From Flavobacterium sp. (GTDB lineage Bacteria > Bacteroidota > Bacteroidia > Flavobacteriales > Flavobacteriaceae), in assembly GCF_024642105.1 (NCBI RefSeq), contig NZ_JAHEBT010000052.1, forward strand, positions 1 through 64,000: a DNA stretch of 64,000 bases. The letters are read 5' to 3'. The notes under the pieces are model-generated. The model saw only the letters and a program-made list of their open reading frames with translations. It was not told where the DNA came from and did no database searches. Below are positions 34,857-45,243 of the stretch, in pieces. The number at the start of each line of letters is the position of its first letter. The first letter of the stretch is position 1. Position numbers and translations under genes: made by a program.

Positions 34857-34912
34857 CCCGAAACTTCGGGATAAGGCTAACAAAAAGAGATTGCTTCGTG
34901 CCTCGCAATGAC
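34857..34912. repeat. Intergenic hairpin repeat pair
   Basis: CCCGAAACTTCGGG (34857-34870) is a perfect hairpin. ATTGCTTCGTGCCTCGCAAT (34890-34909) is a second, with ATTGC/GCAAT arms. The second overlaps a GTG codon in frame with the downstream gene, an argument against starting that gene there. Confidence 0.45.
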
Positions 34913-34915
34913 ATT

Positions 34916-36178
34916 ATGGAAACAGTTCAATCAATAAAACAACGTTTTGAAATTATTGGGAATGATCCCAAATTAAATCGTGCCATAGAAAAAGCAATTC
35001 AGGTTGCTCCTACCGATATTTCGGTATTAGTAATTGGTGAAAGTGGAGTTGGAAAAGAAAGTATTCCAAAGATAATTCACTCCCTTTCTCATAGAAAACA
35101 CGGAAAATACATTGCCGTAAACTGCGGAGCTATTCCCGAAGGAACCATTGATAGTGAACTTTTTGGACACGAAAAAGGGGCATTCACGGGAGCTACTAGC
35201 ACTCGTGAAGGGTATTTTGAAGTGGCCAACGGCGGAACTATTTTTTTAGATGAAGTAGGCGAATTGCCTTTAACCACTCAAGTTCGTTTGCTTCGTGTTT
35301 TGGAAAACGGTGAATTTATAAAAGTAGGTTCTTCACAAGTACAAAAAACTAACGTTAGAATCGTTGCTGCTACCAATGTGAATTTGTTCAACGCTATCGA
35401 AAAAGGAAAGTTCAGAGAAGATTTATATTACCGTTTAAGTACCGTGGATATTAGTCTACCTCCACTACGCGAACGAAAAGACGATATTCATTTATTGTTT
35501 AGAAAGTTTGCCGCTGATTTTGCTCATAAATACAAAATGCCACCGCTAAAATTGGATGAAAATGCCATTCAATTGTTGCAAAAATTTCGTTGGAGTGGTA
35601 ATATTCGTCAGTTGCGAAATGTAGCCGAACAACTTTCTGTATTGGAAACCAACAGAGACATTACTGCAACCACACTGCAGTCCTATTTACCTACAGAAGG
35701 AACTAATTTACCTTCTGTAATTAGCGACAAAAAAAGCGATAGTGATTTCAATACCGAAAGGGAAATTTTATACAAAGTGCTTTTTGACATGAAAAGTGAT
35801 TTGCATGATTTAAAAAAACTCACTTTAGAATTGATGAAAAACGGCAGTTCTAAAGTCCAAGAAACGAATCAAAATCTAATCAAGAAAATATACGGATCTC
35901 AAGAAAGTGACAATGAAATAGATTTTGAAGAAAGACCGAGAACGGCTTTAATTACTACCCCAACTAATGAAGTGGAGGAGTATGATGAACCCGAAGACAA
36001 TTATCTTTTTGCAGAAACTATTGAAGCCGAAGAAGAAATTCTAAAATTAGAGCAAAAAGAAATCGAAATGATTAAACGCTCTTTAGAGAAAAACAAGGGA
36101 AAACGAAAAGCTGCAGCGGATGAATTGGGAATTTCAGAACGTACTTTGTACCGAAAAATAAAACAATTTGACCTTTAA
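34916..36178 (+). CDS. Sigma-54-dependent transcriptional activator without receiver domain
   Basis: A 420-aa bacterial enhancer-binding protein. The AAA+ domain holds Walker [10 protein letters not shown], the sigma-54 contact loop GAFTGA within [18 protein letters not shown], Walker [12 protein letters not shown], and the arginine-finger region [15 protein letters not shown] Fis-type HTH ends the protein ([20 protein letters not shown]). There is no N-terminal sensing domain, so activity may be set by level or partners. I start it at ATG 34916; the GTG at 34898 lies in a hairpin repeat. It is the likely partner for any sigma-54 promoter in this genome. Confidence 0.9.
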   Translation: METVQSIKQRFEIIGNDPKLNRAIEKAIQVAPTDISVLVIGESGVGKESIPKIIHSLSHRKHGKYIAVNCGAIPEGTIDSELFGHEKGAFTGATSTREGYFEVANGGTIFLDEVGELPLTTQVRLLRVLENGEFIKVGSSQVQKTNVRIVAATNVNLFNAIEKGKFREDLYYRLSTVDISLPPLRERKDDIHLLFRKFAADFAHKYKMPPLKLDENAIQLLQKFRWSGNIRQLRNVAEQLSVLETNRDITATTLQSYLPTEGTNLPSVISDKKSDSDFNTEREILYKVLFDMKSDLHDLKKLTLELMKNGSSKVQETNQNLIKKIYGSQESDNEIDFEERPRTALITTPTNEVEEYDEPEDNYLFAETIEAEEEILKLEQKEIEMIKRSLEKNKGKRKAAADELGISERTLYRKIKQFDL

Positions 36179-36199
36179 TAATTATCAATTGATTTTGAA

Positions 36200-36207
36200 T
36201 ATCTTTG
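36200..36207 (+). promoter_or_regulatory. Putative -7 element of lptE
   Basis: TATCTTTG lies inside the short gap-overlap region after the activator stop codon and 11 bases before ATG 36219. It argues against the upstream in-frame start at 36168. Transcription starting about six bases later would favour ATG 36219 or 36225. Confidence 0.45.
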
Positions 36208-36218
36208 ACTTTTTAAAA

Positions 36219-36728
36219 ATGAAAATGAAAAATTTACATTACCTGTATATCGTTTTAATCGCACTAACTTTTACAAGTTGTTCTATCTATAATTTTACAG
36301 GAACTGGAAAAATTGATGCTAAAACATTCCAGGTAAACTTTTTTCAGAATAATGCCGAATTAATTGAGCCGGGTATAGACCGTACTTTTACACTAACTTT
36401 ACAAGATTTAATTCAAAATCAGACTAATTTAAATCTGGTTAAGAATGGTGCTGATTTAACGTATGAAGGAGAAATTGTTGATTACAGAATAAGCCCGATG
36501 ACCGCTACTGCAGACCAGCAAGCAGCACAAAACCGATTAAAAATCAGAGTCAATGTTCGGTTTACCAATAAAAAAACAGAGAAAGATGATTTTGAAAAAA
36601 CATTTGAGTTTTATTATGATTATCCAGCGACTACACAACTTAATGGCAGCACGTTAAACAAAGCGATAGATGAAATTTTTGAGAGAATTACACAAGATAT
36701 TTTTAACGAATCATTAGCCAAGTGGTAA
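36219..36728 (+). CDS. lptE: LPS assembly lipoprotein LptE
   Basis: Outer-membrane lipoprotein plugging the LptD channel for lipopolysaccharide export, 169 aa. The lipoprotein signal ends ALTFTSCSIYNFTG with the lipid-anchoring Cys at about 21. The mature part (IDAKTFQVNFFQNNAELIEP, then TYEGEIVDYRIS) fits the LptE family of Bacteroidota. ATG 36219 gives a normal signal peptide; the longer frame from 36168 overlaps the upstream gene and its promoter. The next two genes form a secretory set with secG. Confidence 0.85.
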   Translation: MKMKNLHYLYIVLIALTFTSCSIYNFTGTGKIDAKTFQVNFFQNNAELIEPGIDRTFTLTLQDLIQNQTNLNLVKNGADLTYEGEIVDYRISPMTATADQQAAQNRLKIRVNVRFTNKKTEKDDFEKTFEFYYDYPATTQLNGSTLNKAIDEIFERITQDIFNESLAKW

Positions 36729-36802
36729 TCTAAAATAATGATTTGTGGATTTGTAGATTCAAATTGACCATAACCAAATCCCCAAACAAACAAATAACCT
36801 TT

Positions 36803-37636
36803 ATGAACGTAACTGATTATACTTTTTTAATTAACAAACCCGATGCTATCAACGAAAAGCAAACGGAAGCTTTGACCCATGTTTTGGAAGATTTCCCTTA
36901 TTTCCAAAGTGCAAGAGCTTTACGTTTAAAAGGTCTGTACAATCAAAATAGTTTCAAATACAATTATGCTCTAAAAGTTACGGCGGCTCACACCACAGAC
37001 CGAACGGTTTTGTTTGATTTTATTACCTCAGATACTTTTACAGCAATTCAGAAAGGCTATTACGACAAAAAAGTATTGGAACTTCTTGATATTAATGTCA
37101 TCGATAGTGAAATTATCGCTTTTGAAGAAAAGACCGAAAGTAAAGACACTCTTGAAGCCTCAATTCTTACATCAATAAAAGAAGCCGAAACAACCGAAAC
37201 TAAAACTGCGGAAGAGAAATTAGAGATTGGTAAACCTTTGGATTTTTCTACCAATGAAAAACACTCTTTCCAAGAATGGCTTCAACTTTCCAGAATTCAA
37301 CCGATTGTTAGAGAAAAAGAAGAGAAAGTAACAGCTATATCGCTAAACGAAACGCAAAAGAAAAAACTGGAATTAATCGATAAATTTATCGAAACCAATC
37401 CGAAAATTCCAGCAGTAAAACAAGGAACTGCTACTAATTCAGCATTCGATTTGAACAAAGAAGACCATTCGATGTTGATGACCGAGACCTTAGCCAAGGT
37501 ATATTTGGAACAAAAAAAATATCAAAAAGCAATTCAAGCTTATGAAATATTAATTTTGAAATATCCAGAAAAAATTACTTTCTTTGCAGACCGCATTTCG
37601 GATATTAAGATTTTACAACAAAATAACAATAATTAA
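36803..37636 (+). CDS. Tetratricopeptide-like protein upstream of secG
   Basis: A 277-aa cytoplasmic protein. The N-terminal helical region has EALTHVLEDFPYFQSARALR, and a C-terminal repeat (MTETLAKVYLEQKKYQKAI, then QAYEILILKYPEKITFFADR) is clearly TPR-like. The middle (about 120-190) is Glu/Lys-rich and probably disordered. I start at ATG 36803, as the frame upstream opens in an A-rich leader. Position between lptE and secG is conserved in my experience of flavobacteria, but no function is known. Confidence 0.75.
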   Translation: MNVTDYTFLINKPDAINEKQTEALTHVLEDFPYFQSARALRLKGLYNQNSFKYNYALKVTAAHTTDRTVLFDFITSDTFTAIQKGYYDKKVLELLDINVIDSEIIAFEEKTESKDTLEASILTSIKEAETTETKTAEEKLEIGKPLDFSTNEKHSFQEWLQLSRIQPIVREKEEKVTAISLNETQKKKLELIDKFIETNPKIPAVKQGTATNSAFDLNKEDHSMLMTETLAKVYLEQKKYQKAIQAYEILILKYPEKITFFADRISDIKILQQNNNN

Positions 37637-37638
37637 CA

Positions 37639-37965
37639 ATGAGCACATTTTCAATTTTTTTAGTTTTAATTACAATAGTTTGCTTTCTATTGGTAGTAGT
37701 AATCATGGTTCAAAATCCTAAAGGAGGCGGTTTATCTTCTTCTATCGGAGGATCTCAAATGTTAGGTGGTGTACAAAAAACTACTGACTTTTTAGATAAA
37801 AGTACTTGGACATTGGCCACTATTTTAATTGCACTTATTTTACTTTCAAGCTTAAGCTTTACTGGTTCATTAAGTGATACCGATTCTAAAATTATCGAAA
37901 AATCAGAAGCTCCTGCTGCAACGCCAGCAACACCAACTGCTCCTGCAGCTCCAGCTACAAAATAA
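37639..37965 (+). CDS. secG: Preprotein translocase subunit SecG
   Basis: Small inner-membrane subunit of the Sec translocon, 108 aa. Two membrane segments (about 3-22 and 53-72) flank the conserved loop VQNPKGGGLSSSIGGSQMLG (about 24-43). The C-terminal tail is Ala/Pro/Thr-rich. The gene begins two bases after the TPR-like gene, and a strong terminator follows. Confidence 0.94.
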   Translation: MSTFSIFLVLITIVCFLLVVVIMVQNPKGGGLSSSIGGSQMLGGVQKTTDFLDKSTWTLATILIALILLSSLSFTGSLSDTDSKIIEKSEAPAATPATPTAPAAPATK

Positions 37966-37984
37966 GTAGTATTCATTATACAAA

Positions 37985-38016
37985 AATGCCAGCCTGTCAA
38001 AGCTGGCATTTTTTTT
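37985..38016 (+). terminator. Intrinsic terminator after secG
   Basis: AATGCCAGC, eight-base loop, GCTGGCATT and a T-run. It separates the lptE-secG transcript from groESL. Confidence 0.85.
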
Positions 38017-38025
38017 AGGAAAAAA

Positions 38026-38058
38026 TGTCAGTCAAAACGGGATGGCATAATTTCTGAA
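38026..38058 (+). promoter_or_regulatory. Candidate sigma-54-type promoter of groESL
   Basis: TGTCAGT (38026-38032) is followed by TGGCATAATTTCTGA (38043-38057). GG and the second G (38056) are ten bases apart as in -24/-12 promoters (consensus TGGCAC-N5-TTGC), but the -12 C is A. I see no CIRCE inverted repeat. A sigma-54 activator is encoded 2 kb upstream. The match is imperfect. Confidence 0.35.
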
Positions 38059-38101
38059 ATAACTGAAACATTCATTTAAAATAATTTAAAAATATACAAT
38101 C

Positions 38102-38377
38102 ATGGGATTAAACATTAAACCACTTTCAGACCGCGTTCTTATTGAACCAGTTGCTGCAGAAACTAAAACTGCATCAGGAATTTTTATTCCAGATACCGCT
38201 AAAGAAAAACCACAAAAAGGAACTGTTGTTGCCGTAGGTAATGGAACAAAAGACCACACAATGACTGTGAAAATTGGAGATACTGTTCTTTACGGAAAAT
38301 ATGCTGGTACCGAATTAAAATTAGAAGGTAAAGATTATTTAATCATGCGCGAAGATGATATTCTAGCAATTATCTAA
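38102..38377 (+). CDS. groES: Co-chaperonin GroES
   Basis: Heptameric lid of the GroEL folding cage, 91 aa. The sequence runs [19 protein letters not shown], then the mobile-loop region [17 protein letters not shown] and a C-terminal [13 protein letters not shown]. The length is normal. It is followed 33 bases later by groEL, the standard operon. Confidence 0.97.
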   Translation: MGLNIKPLSDRVLIEPVAAETKTASGIFIPDTAKEKPQKGTVVAVGNGTKDHTMTVKIGDTVLYGKYAGTELKLEGKDYLIMREDDILAII

Positions 38378-38386
38378 ATCAAATAA

Positions 38387-40036
<1,650 letters not shown>

Positions 40037-40088
40037 TTCAATTTACGAAGTACGATATACGAAGTACGAAGTAAATATTAAATAAAAA

Positions 40089-40117
40089 ATCCGAAGTTTT
40101 CACTTCGGATTTTTTTT
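40089..40117 (+). terminator. Intrinsic terminator after groEL
   Basis: ATCCGAAGT, loop TTTC, ACTTCGGAT and a run of T. It lies between convergent groEL and the DedA gene and can serve both. Confidence 0.85.
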
Positions 40118-40125
40118 GTCTTGTA

Positions 40126-40803
40126 CTACTTATCTTTAGGTCGTTTCTTCAATAATTTCAAAAAAACAGGAAAGGTGGAAATCAAAATTATTCCAATCAC
40201 TATCATTTCAATATGTTCTTTCAAATCAATTCCAAATCCTAAAAACACTCCATACAAATAATGTCCAGAGAATACCAAAACAAAAGACCAAAGAAACGAA
40301 CTTAAGGTATTAAAAAACATAAATTTCTTTTTGTCCATAGAAACTATCCCTGCAACTATTGGTGCAAAAGTTCTGAATATAGGCAAGAAGCGCGCATAAA
40401 TTATCGCCTTACCACCATATTTTTCAAAGAAATCTTTCGACTGTAATAAGTACTTTTTCTTGAACCAAAAAGAATCTTCTTTTTTAAACAAATAATATCC
40501 ACTTTTGGCTCCAAACCAATAACCAACTGTATTTCCAACAATTCCTGAAAAAGCAATTAATAAAGCTAATAAGGTTACGTTGACGAAATCACTTTCGATT
40601 ACGATTATATTACCCACAAGATCTCCACTGTAGATTCCTGATAAAAAAAGCAAGCTATCTCCCGGAAGGAAGAATCCTGCAAAAAGTCCGGTTTCGGCAA
40701 AAATGATAAATAAAACAATGTACAACCCAACTTGAACCCCGCCAATTGATAGGGTAATATAAAACTCTGGATTAAGTAATTGAGTCCAATCAAAATTGTT
40801 CAT
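40126..40803 (-). CDS. DedA family membrane protein
   Basis: A 225-aa inner-membrane protein with about five hydrophobic segments. The family motif is ARFLPIFRTFAPIVAGIVSM (about 137-156), and FAETGLFAGFFLPGDSLLF (about 36-54) is the re-entrant region. DedA proteins are undecaprenyl-phosphate or phosphatidyl-lipid flippases and support envelope homeostasis. No other membrane gene is linked to it, and the next leftward gene set (metal uptake) is separate. Confidence 0.9.
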   Translation of the reverse strand: MNNFDWTQLLNPEFYITLSIGGVQVGLYIVLFIIFAETGLFAGFFLPGDSLLFLSGIYSGDLVGNIIVIESDFVNVTLLALLIAFSGIVGNTVGYWFGAKSGYYLFKKEDSFWFKKKYLLQSKDFFEKYGGKAIIYARFLPIFRTFAPIVAGIVSMDKKKFMFFNTLSSFLWSFVLVFSGHYLYGVFLGFGIDLKEHIEMIVIGIILISTFPVFLKLLKKRPKDK

Positions 40804-40911
40804 ACACTTGAATTTAGTTAGTAACTTGGGCGTGAAAGTAAGAATAATTTAGCGCAACCACAATTTAAACATGGCTTTTAGAATTTTATTAACGCTTTGA
40901 TAATTCTAAAA

Positions 40912-41253
40912 TTATTTTCTTTCATACAGACAACAATGGTGTAAACTTTCGTACACCTCATCCTTAGCCCGTACCCCATCGGTGTCGTGTCCTACTTTAG
41001 CAATGGCTTTTTTCACATCCAACAGCGTGCATTTTTCCTCATTCAAAATCACATTCAATTGATGTGTTTCAATATTCCAAACCGCTGACTTTACTCCTTC
41101 AACTGAGAAAGCGGCTTTCTGGATTCGTTTTTGACATTGTTCACAATTTCCATTTACTTCTGTAACATATTTGGCATTTTTATTTTTTTTCACTTGTGCT
41201 TGAACTGAAAGTCCAACGAATACTAAAAGTACTAATGCAATTATTTTTTTCAT
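40912..41253 (-). CDS. Exported heavy-metal-associated (HMA) domain protein
   Basis: A 113-aa periplasmic protein. A signal peptide (about 1-20, ending SVQAQ) is followed by an HMA ferredoxin-like domain (about 28-95). Its metal-binding pair is CEQC (C37, C40), and CTLLDVKKAIAKVGHDTDG is the second helix. A C-terminal HHCC (about 106-109) may bind metal too. I start at ATG 41253, which opens the signal peptide. It is the last gene after a TonB-dependent receptor with a CC-containing plug, so it probably hands over copper or a similar ion. Confidence 0.85.
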   Translation of the reverse strand: MKKIIALVLLVFVGLSVQAQVKKNKNAKYVTEVNGNCEQCQKRIQKAAFSVEGVKSAVWNIETHQLNVILNEEKCTLLDVKKAIAKVGHDTDGVRAKDEVYESLHHCCLYERK

Positions 41254-41322
41254 GATTTCTATTTTTATTTTTTTGTTATTGTTATAGACATTGACATTGA
41301 TTTTTAATATTGCCATTGTCGT

Positions 41323-43332
41323 TTATTTAATTTTAAACCGCAACCCGGCATAGTACATCTGTCCAAAAACGGGTGCATACACAATAGAAGAATCAAAAGT
41401 TGATCCAAAAGGATTTTCTGCTCCTAAAATAGCTTTGGACTGCGTATAATTCCCGATATTTTCTCCACCAACATACATTTCAAATACTGGTGAAAACACA
41501 CGGGTAATTTGGGTATTCATTAATGAATAAGCAGGAGAAAACTCGGGTAATCGACTACTAATTGGATTCGATTGCGTGTTAGGCAATTGTTGTTCACCAA
41601 TCCAATTGTACGTAAAATCGAATTTCCAGTGTTGTGAATTATTTCTCGGTGCAGTTTCGTATTCTAAATTTCCAAAGAAACGATTCTTCGCTTGTAACGG
41701 TTTTTGAAAAGTGCCCGAAAAATAATCCGTTTGCACATCATACATTTTATAAGCCGAACGCAATCGAAGATTTTTCACCATCTCATAATTGAATTCAATT
41801 TGAAAGCTATTCGCAAATGATTTACCTTTCAAATTGTAAAACAAAGCTTGTTGTGAACTTTGCATTACATCCACCACGACTTGATTCTGAAAATCGGTAC
41901 GGTACCAATCGAGAGTCACATCGGCACTTTTGCCAAAAAGCATAAAAGATTGGGTAAAACTTGTTCCGTAATTCCAAGCAATTTCGGGATTCAATCCATA
42001 CATTTTGCCATTGGTATCCAAAATAGAGAAAGCTCTCGAACTAGCAAAAAGCGATTGATTTTCTGCAAAAATATTCGCGCTTCGTTTTCCTCTTCCTGCT
42101 GAAAATCGAACAACGGCTTTCGCCCAAGGATTGTATCTCAAATGCAAACGGGGAGTTACAAAAGTCCCCAAACGGTTATGATTATCAATTCTTCCTCCAA
42201 GAATTATACTAAAATTATCACTATTATCATAGGTGTATTCGAAAAAAGCACCAATAGAATTATCCGTTCTACTCCAATTTTGGGTAGTAACTAATTCCTG
42301 ATAATTATCTAACGTAAAATTCAACCCTGCGGCAAACTTATTCATGGTGTTATTGATAATCGAATTAAAAATTAAGTTCGAATAATAACTATTTTGCTTG
42401 ATATTGTATTGGCTCAAGCCAAAATACGATTGCTGGTTATGAGTCGTAAAAGCATTCTGAAAACCGATACTTTGATACGGCAAGTCTTTGAAAACATAAC
42501 CTAATTTGGTAGTAATATCCAAACGTTCTGTATTAATCTCTGAACCCCAAAAATGGGTTGTCCCTCTATCTTTATCTGGATTGAAATTAATTTGTCCCGT
42601 TTGTTTTTTATCATTCATGTATCTAAAATTGATAAAACTCACCCAGCCTTTTTCAGCATCATAATACTGATACCTGTTCAAAATATTGATTTGTTTTGCC
42701 AATGGATTGTCTAAAAAACCATCCTCGTTTTTATCCATTTTGGCCGTACGAGTGTTGCCGTGTAAAAACAAACTACTGCTCCATTTATCTGAAAGATGCG
42801 TATTGAAATGCGTATTCAATTCAAACCTTGAGTCGGTTGAACCATAAGCGTTCAAAAAAAATGGAATGTCGTTAATCGGTTTTATGAGTTCAGTATTAAT
42901 TTGCCCCGAAATACTTTCGTAGCCATTGACCACACTCCCCGCTCCTTTTGTAATTTGAATACTTTCTACCCAAGTACCTGGAGTAAAAGACAAACCATAG
43001 GCTTGCGAAGCGCCTCGAACAGACGGAATGTTTTCTTCAGCAATTAACAAATAAGGACTGGTCAAACCTAACATTTTAATTTGTTTTGTCCCTGTTAAAG
43101 CATCTGAAAAATTCACATCAATAGACGGATTAGTCTCAAAGCTTTCTGCCAAATTACAACAGGCGGCTTTGAGCAATTCCTTACTCGTTACCAAGGTAGT
43201 GTTACCAGTAACTGTAAACGATTTTTGAAGTCCTTTACGCTTTGTGACAATTTTTACTTCTTCCAATTTTTGTTGTGCAAAAATGGGAGTTGCCAGTAAA
43301 AAAAGTACAAAAAACAAGATTGATTTTTGCAT
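41323..43332 (-). CDS. TonB-dependent receptor, heavy-metal type
   Basis: Outer-membrane transporter of 669 aa. A signal peptide (about 1-20, ending IFAQQ) is followed directly by the plug (about 25-150, with LLKAACCNLAESFETNPSID and ITKGAGSVVNGYESISGQIN), then a barrel ending YAGLRFKIK. It has no carboxypeptidase-regulatory domain, unlike the receptor at 4.5 kb. The adjacent cysteines in the plug (AACCN) and the neighbouring HMA-domain and HYC_CC_PP genes suggest uptake or sensing of copper or another soft metal; this is inference. Confidence 0.88.
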   Translation of the reverse strand: MQKSILFFVLFLLATPIFAQQKLEEVKIVTKRKGLQKSFTVTGNTTLVTSKELLKAACCNLAESFETNPSIDVNFSDALTGTKQIKMLGLTSPYLLIAEENIPSVRGASQAYGLSFTPGTWVESIQITKGAGSVVNGYESISGQINTELIKPINDIPFFLNAYGSTDSRFELNTHFNTHLSDKWSSSLFLHGNTRTAKMDKNEDGFLDNPLAKQINILNRYQYYDAEKGWVSFINFRYMNDKKQTGQINFNPDKDRGTTHFWGSEINTERLDITTKLGYVFKDLPYQSIGFQNAFTTHNQQSYFGLSQYNIKQNSYYSNLIFNSIINNTMNKFAAGLNFTLDNYQELVTTQNWSRTDNSIGAFFEYTYDNSDNFSIILGGRIDNHNRLGTFVTPRLHLRYNPWAKAVVRFSAGRGKRSANIFAENQSLFASSRAFSILDTNGKMYGLNPEIAWNYGTSFTQSFMLFGKSADVTLDWYRTDFQNQVVVDVMQSSQQALFYNLKGKSFANSFQIEFNYEMVKNLRLRSAYKMYDVQTDYFSGTFQKPLQAKNRFFGNLEYETAPRNNSQHWKFDFTYNWIGEQQLPNTQSNPISSRLPEFSPAYSLMNTQITRVFSPVFEMYVGGENIGNYTQSKAILGAENPFGSTFDSSIVYAPVFGQMYYAGLRFKIK

Positions 43333-43407
43333 ATAAAATGATTTTAATGTTTGTAAAAAATAAACTTCAAGTCCTAAAAGACTTGACTTTTAAAAACATT
43401 AAAAAAA

Positions 43408-43812
43408 TCAGGCGTAGAAAATATAGCGATGGTACAACTTAAATAAAGGAGGCGCATTGGCATCACAATAATAGGTTGCAATGGGTTTATGTATAAAAGC
43501 AGCTTGTAAAGTAGCTATTTCTACTTTATTTTCGGGAACTAGATAAGCAACATACGGTTCAAAAGAAAACGCTTTTAAGGTTGCATTGTCCGATTTTTTT
43601 TGAAAATGAACTGTTTTATTTTTACAACAAGAGTCTTTTGTAATTGCTTTTTTAGCGCAACACCCTTTTTCGGAATCAGTTGTATTGGCTAAAGTTTGAA
43701 CAGATACAGAAGCTACTTTACCCCCACAATAATGCATTGTAAAAGCCAAACCAACATTGGAAACCAATATCAGCAACGCTAAAAATAACCCGATGTATTT
43801 TTTACAATTCAT
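43408..43812 (-). CDS. HYC_CC_PP family protein
   Basis: A 134-aa exported protein. The family name describes its motifs, all present: HYCGGK (about 27-32), paired cysteines CC (in EKGCCAKK and KDSCCKNK), and a PP pair in NAPPLFKLYHR near the C-terminus. The N-terminus is a signal anchor (about 6-25). The family is usually found next to TonB-dependent receptors for metals, as here. Function unknown; metal binding by the His/Cys motifs is likely. Confidence 0.88.
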   Translation of the reverse strand: MNCKKYIGLFLALLILVSNVGLAFTMHYCGGKVASVSVQTLANTTDSEKGCCAKKAITKDSCCKNKTVHFQKKSDNATLKAFSFEPYVAYLVPENKVEIATLQAAFIHKPIATYYCDANAPPLFKLYHRYIFYA

Positions 43813-43857
43813 ACTGCAAATTTACATAATATTCCATCCCTTAAATTTAAAATCCTG

Positions 43858-45213
43858 TTAAAGTTCAAATTCTTGTCCCATCATAGCAACAGAACAATCG
43901 TAACCGTATTTTTCTTGGATCTTGATACGAAGTTCATCGGCAGGTTCATTTTCTCCGTGAACGATGAATATTTTTTTAGGTTTCACCTCCAAATCCGAAA
44001 GCCAATGCAACAAATCGTTTTGATCTCCATGTGCCGAAAGACCTTTGATTTCTAAAACAGTAGCTAAGACAGGATGGTATTTTCCGTGAATTTTAATTTC
44101 CTTAACTCCTTCTAATAATTTTCGACCACGTGTCCCTTCAGCTTGATAGCCCACAATAATAATAGTAGTTTCAGGCATACTAATATAATGCTCTAAGTAA
44201 CTCAATACACGCCCGCCCGTTACCATTCCGCTAGCGGCAATAACTACTTTAGGTTGTTGATCAAAAATAACTGACACACTTTCTTGGTAATCAGAAACCA
44301 AAAGAAACATTTTGCTCATCGCCTCACAATCTTCCAATGATAATTTGTGCCATTTTTTATTATTCGAAAAGATATCCAAAGCATTAATTCCCATCGGTGT
44401 ATCTATAATATACGGGATATTAGGAATGCGAGCTTCTTCTTTCAATTGCCAAAGCAAATACATTAAGGTTTGTGCTCTTTCTACCGCAAAACTTGGAATA
44501 ATCAAAGTTCCTCCTCTATCAACCGCATTGTTGACATAGGTTTCCAATTCAAATTTAGCATCTGAAGTGGGATGAATTCGATTCCCATACGTACTTTCAA
44601 GAAAAATATAGTCCGCCTGTTTCGGTTTGGTAGGTGGAAACATCAAAATATCATTATCACGCCCAATATCGCCAGAAAAAACTAACGTTTGGTTTTCAAT
44701 GTGCAAAGCAATACTACAAGCTCCCAAAATGTGACCCGCATTGGTAAAAACGGCACTAATTTCGGCATCCAAAGGAATTTGTTCTTCAATTGCAGCAATT
44801 CTGAAAAGTGGAAAAACTGCCTTAGCTTGATCCACCGTATACAATGGTTCTGCTACTTCGTGTTTAGAGAATTTCTTTTCATTGGCTAAGCGCGCTTCCT
44901 CTTCTTGAATTTTAGCTGAATCCAAAAGAATCAATTTGGTAATCTCTTTCGTAGGACCGCTACAATAAATTTTACCCTGAAAACCTTGGGCTACTAATCG
45001 TGGTAACCAGCCGCAATGATCCAAATGCCCGTGAGTCAACAACACATAATCAATACTCGAAGGCAATATAGGCAATGGTTCCCAATTGAGCTCACGCAAC
45101 GCTTTTACACCTTGAAACAAGCCACAATCTACTAAAATACGAATTCCATTACTCTCTATTAGTGTTTTTGAACCTGTAACTGTTCCCGCTCCTCCTATAA
45201 ATTTTACTTTCAT
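43858..45213 (-). CDS. MBL-fold RNA-processing nuclease (CPSF/Ysh1-like, beta-CASP)
   Basis: A 451-aa metallo-beta-lactamase/beta-CASP protein. Zinc ligands are LLTHGHLDHCGW (HGHLDH at 61-66) and FSGDIGRD. The beta-CASP region has FLESTYGNRIH and PSFAVERAQTLMYLLWQL. The C-terminal RMMBL domain carries IFIVHGENEPADELR. The layout matches bacterial CPSF-like exonucleases, which degrade or mature RNA. It lies 30 bases downstream of an ATP-cone nuclease gene in the same orientation, suggesting joint action on nucleic acid. Confidence 0.87.
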   Translation of the reverse strand: MKVKFIGGAGTVTGSKTLIESNGIRILVDCGLFQGVKALRELNWEPLPILPSSIDYVLLTHGHLDHCGWLPRLVAQGFQGKIYCSGPTKEITKLILLDSAKIQEEEARLANEKKFSKHEVAEPLYTVDQAKAVFPLFRIAAIEEQIPLDAEISAVFTNAGHILGACSIALHIENQTLVFSGDIGRDNDILMFPPTKPKQADYIFLESTYGNRIHPTSDAKFELETYVNNAVDRGGTLIIPSFAVERAQTLMYLLWQLKEEARIPNIPYIIDTPMGINALDIFSNNKKWHKLSLEDCEAMSKMFLLVSDYQESVSVIFDQQPKVVIAASGMVTGGRVLSYLEHYISMPETTIIIVGYQAEGTRGRKLLEGVKEIKIHGKYHPVLATVLEIKGLSAHGDQNDLLHWLSDLEVKPKKIFIVHGENEPADELRIKIQEKYGYDCSVAMMGQEFEL

Positions 45214-45243
45214 CTTTTTATTTTTTAAAGTTTCCTCCTCATT

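Noticed and set aside
34898..34915. GTG start for the sigma-54 activator
   Set aside because: It lies within an intergenic hairpin repeat; ATG 34916 gives a normal N-terminus.
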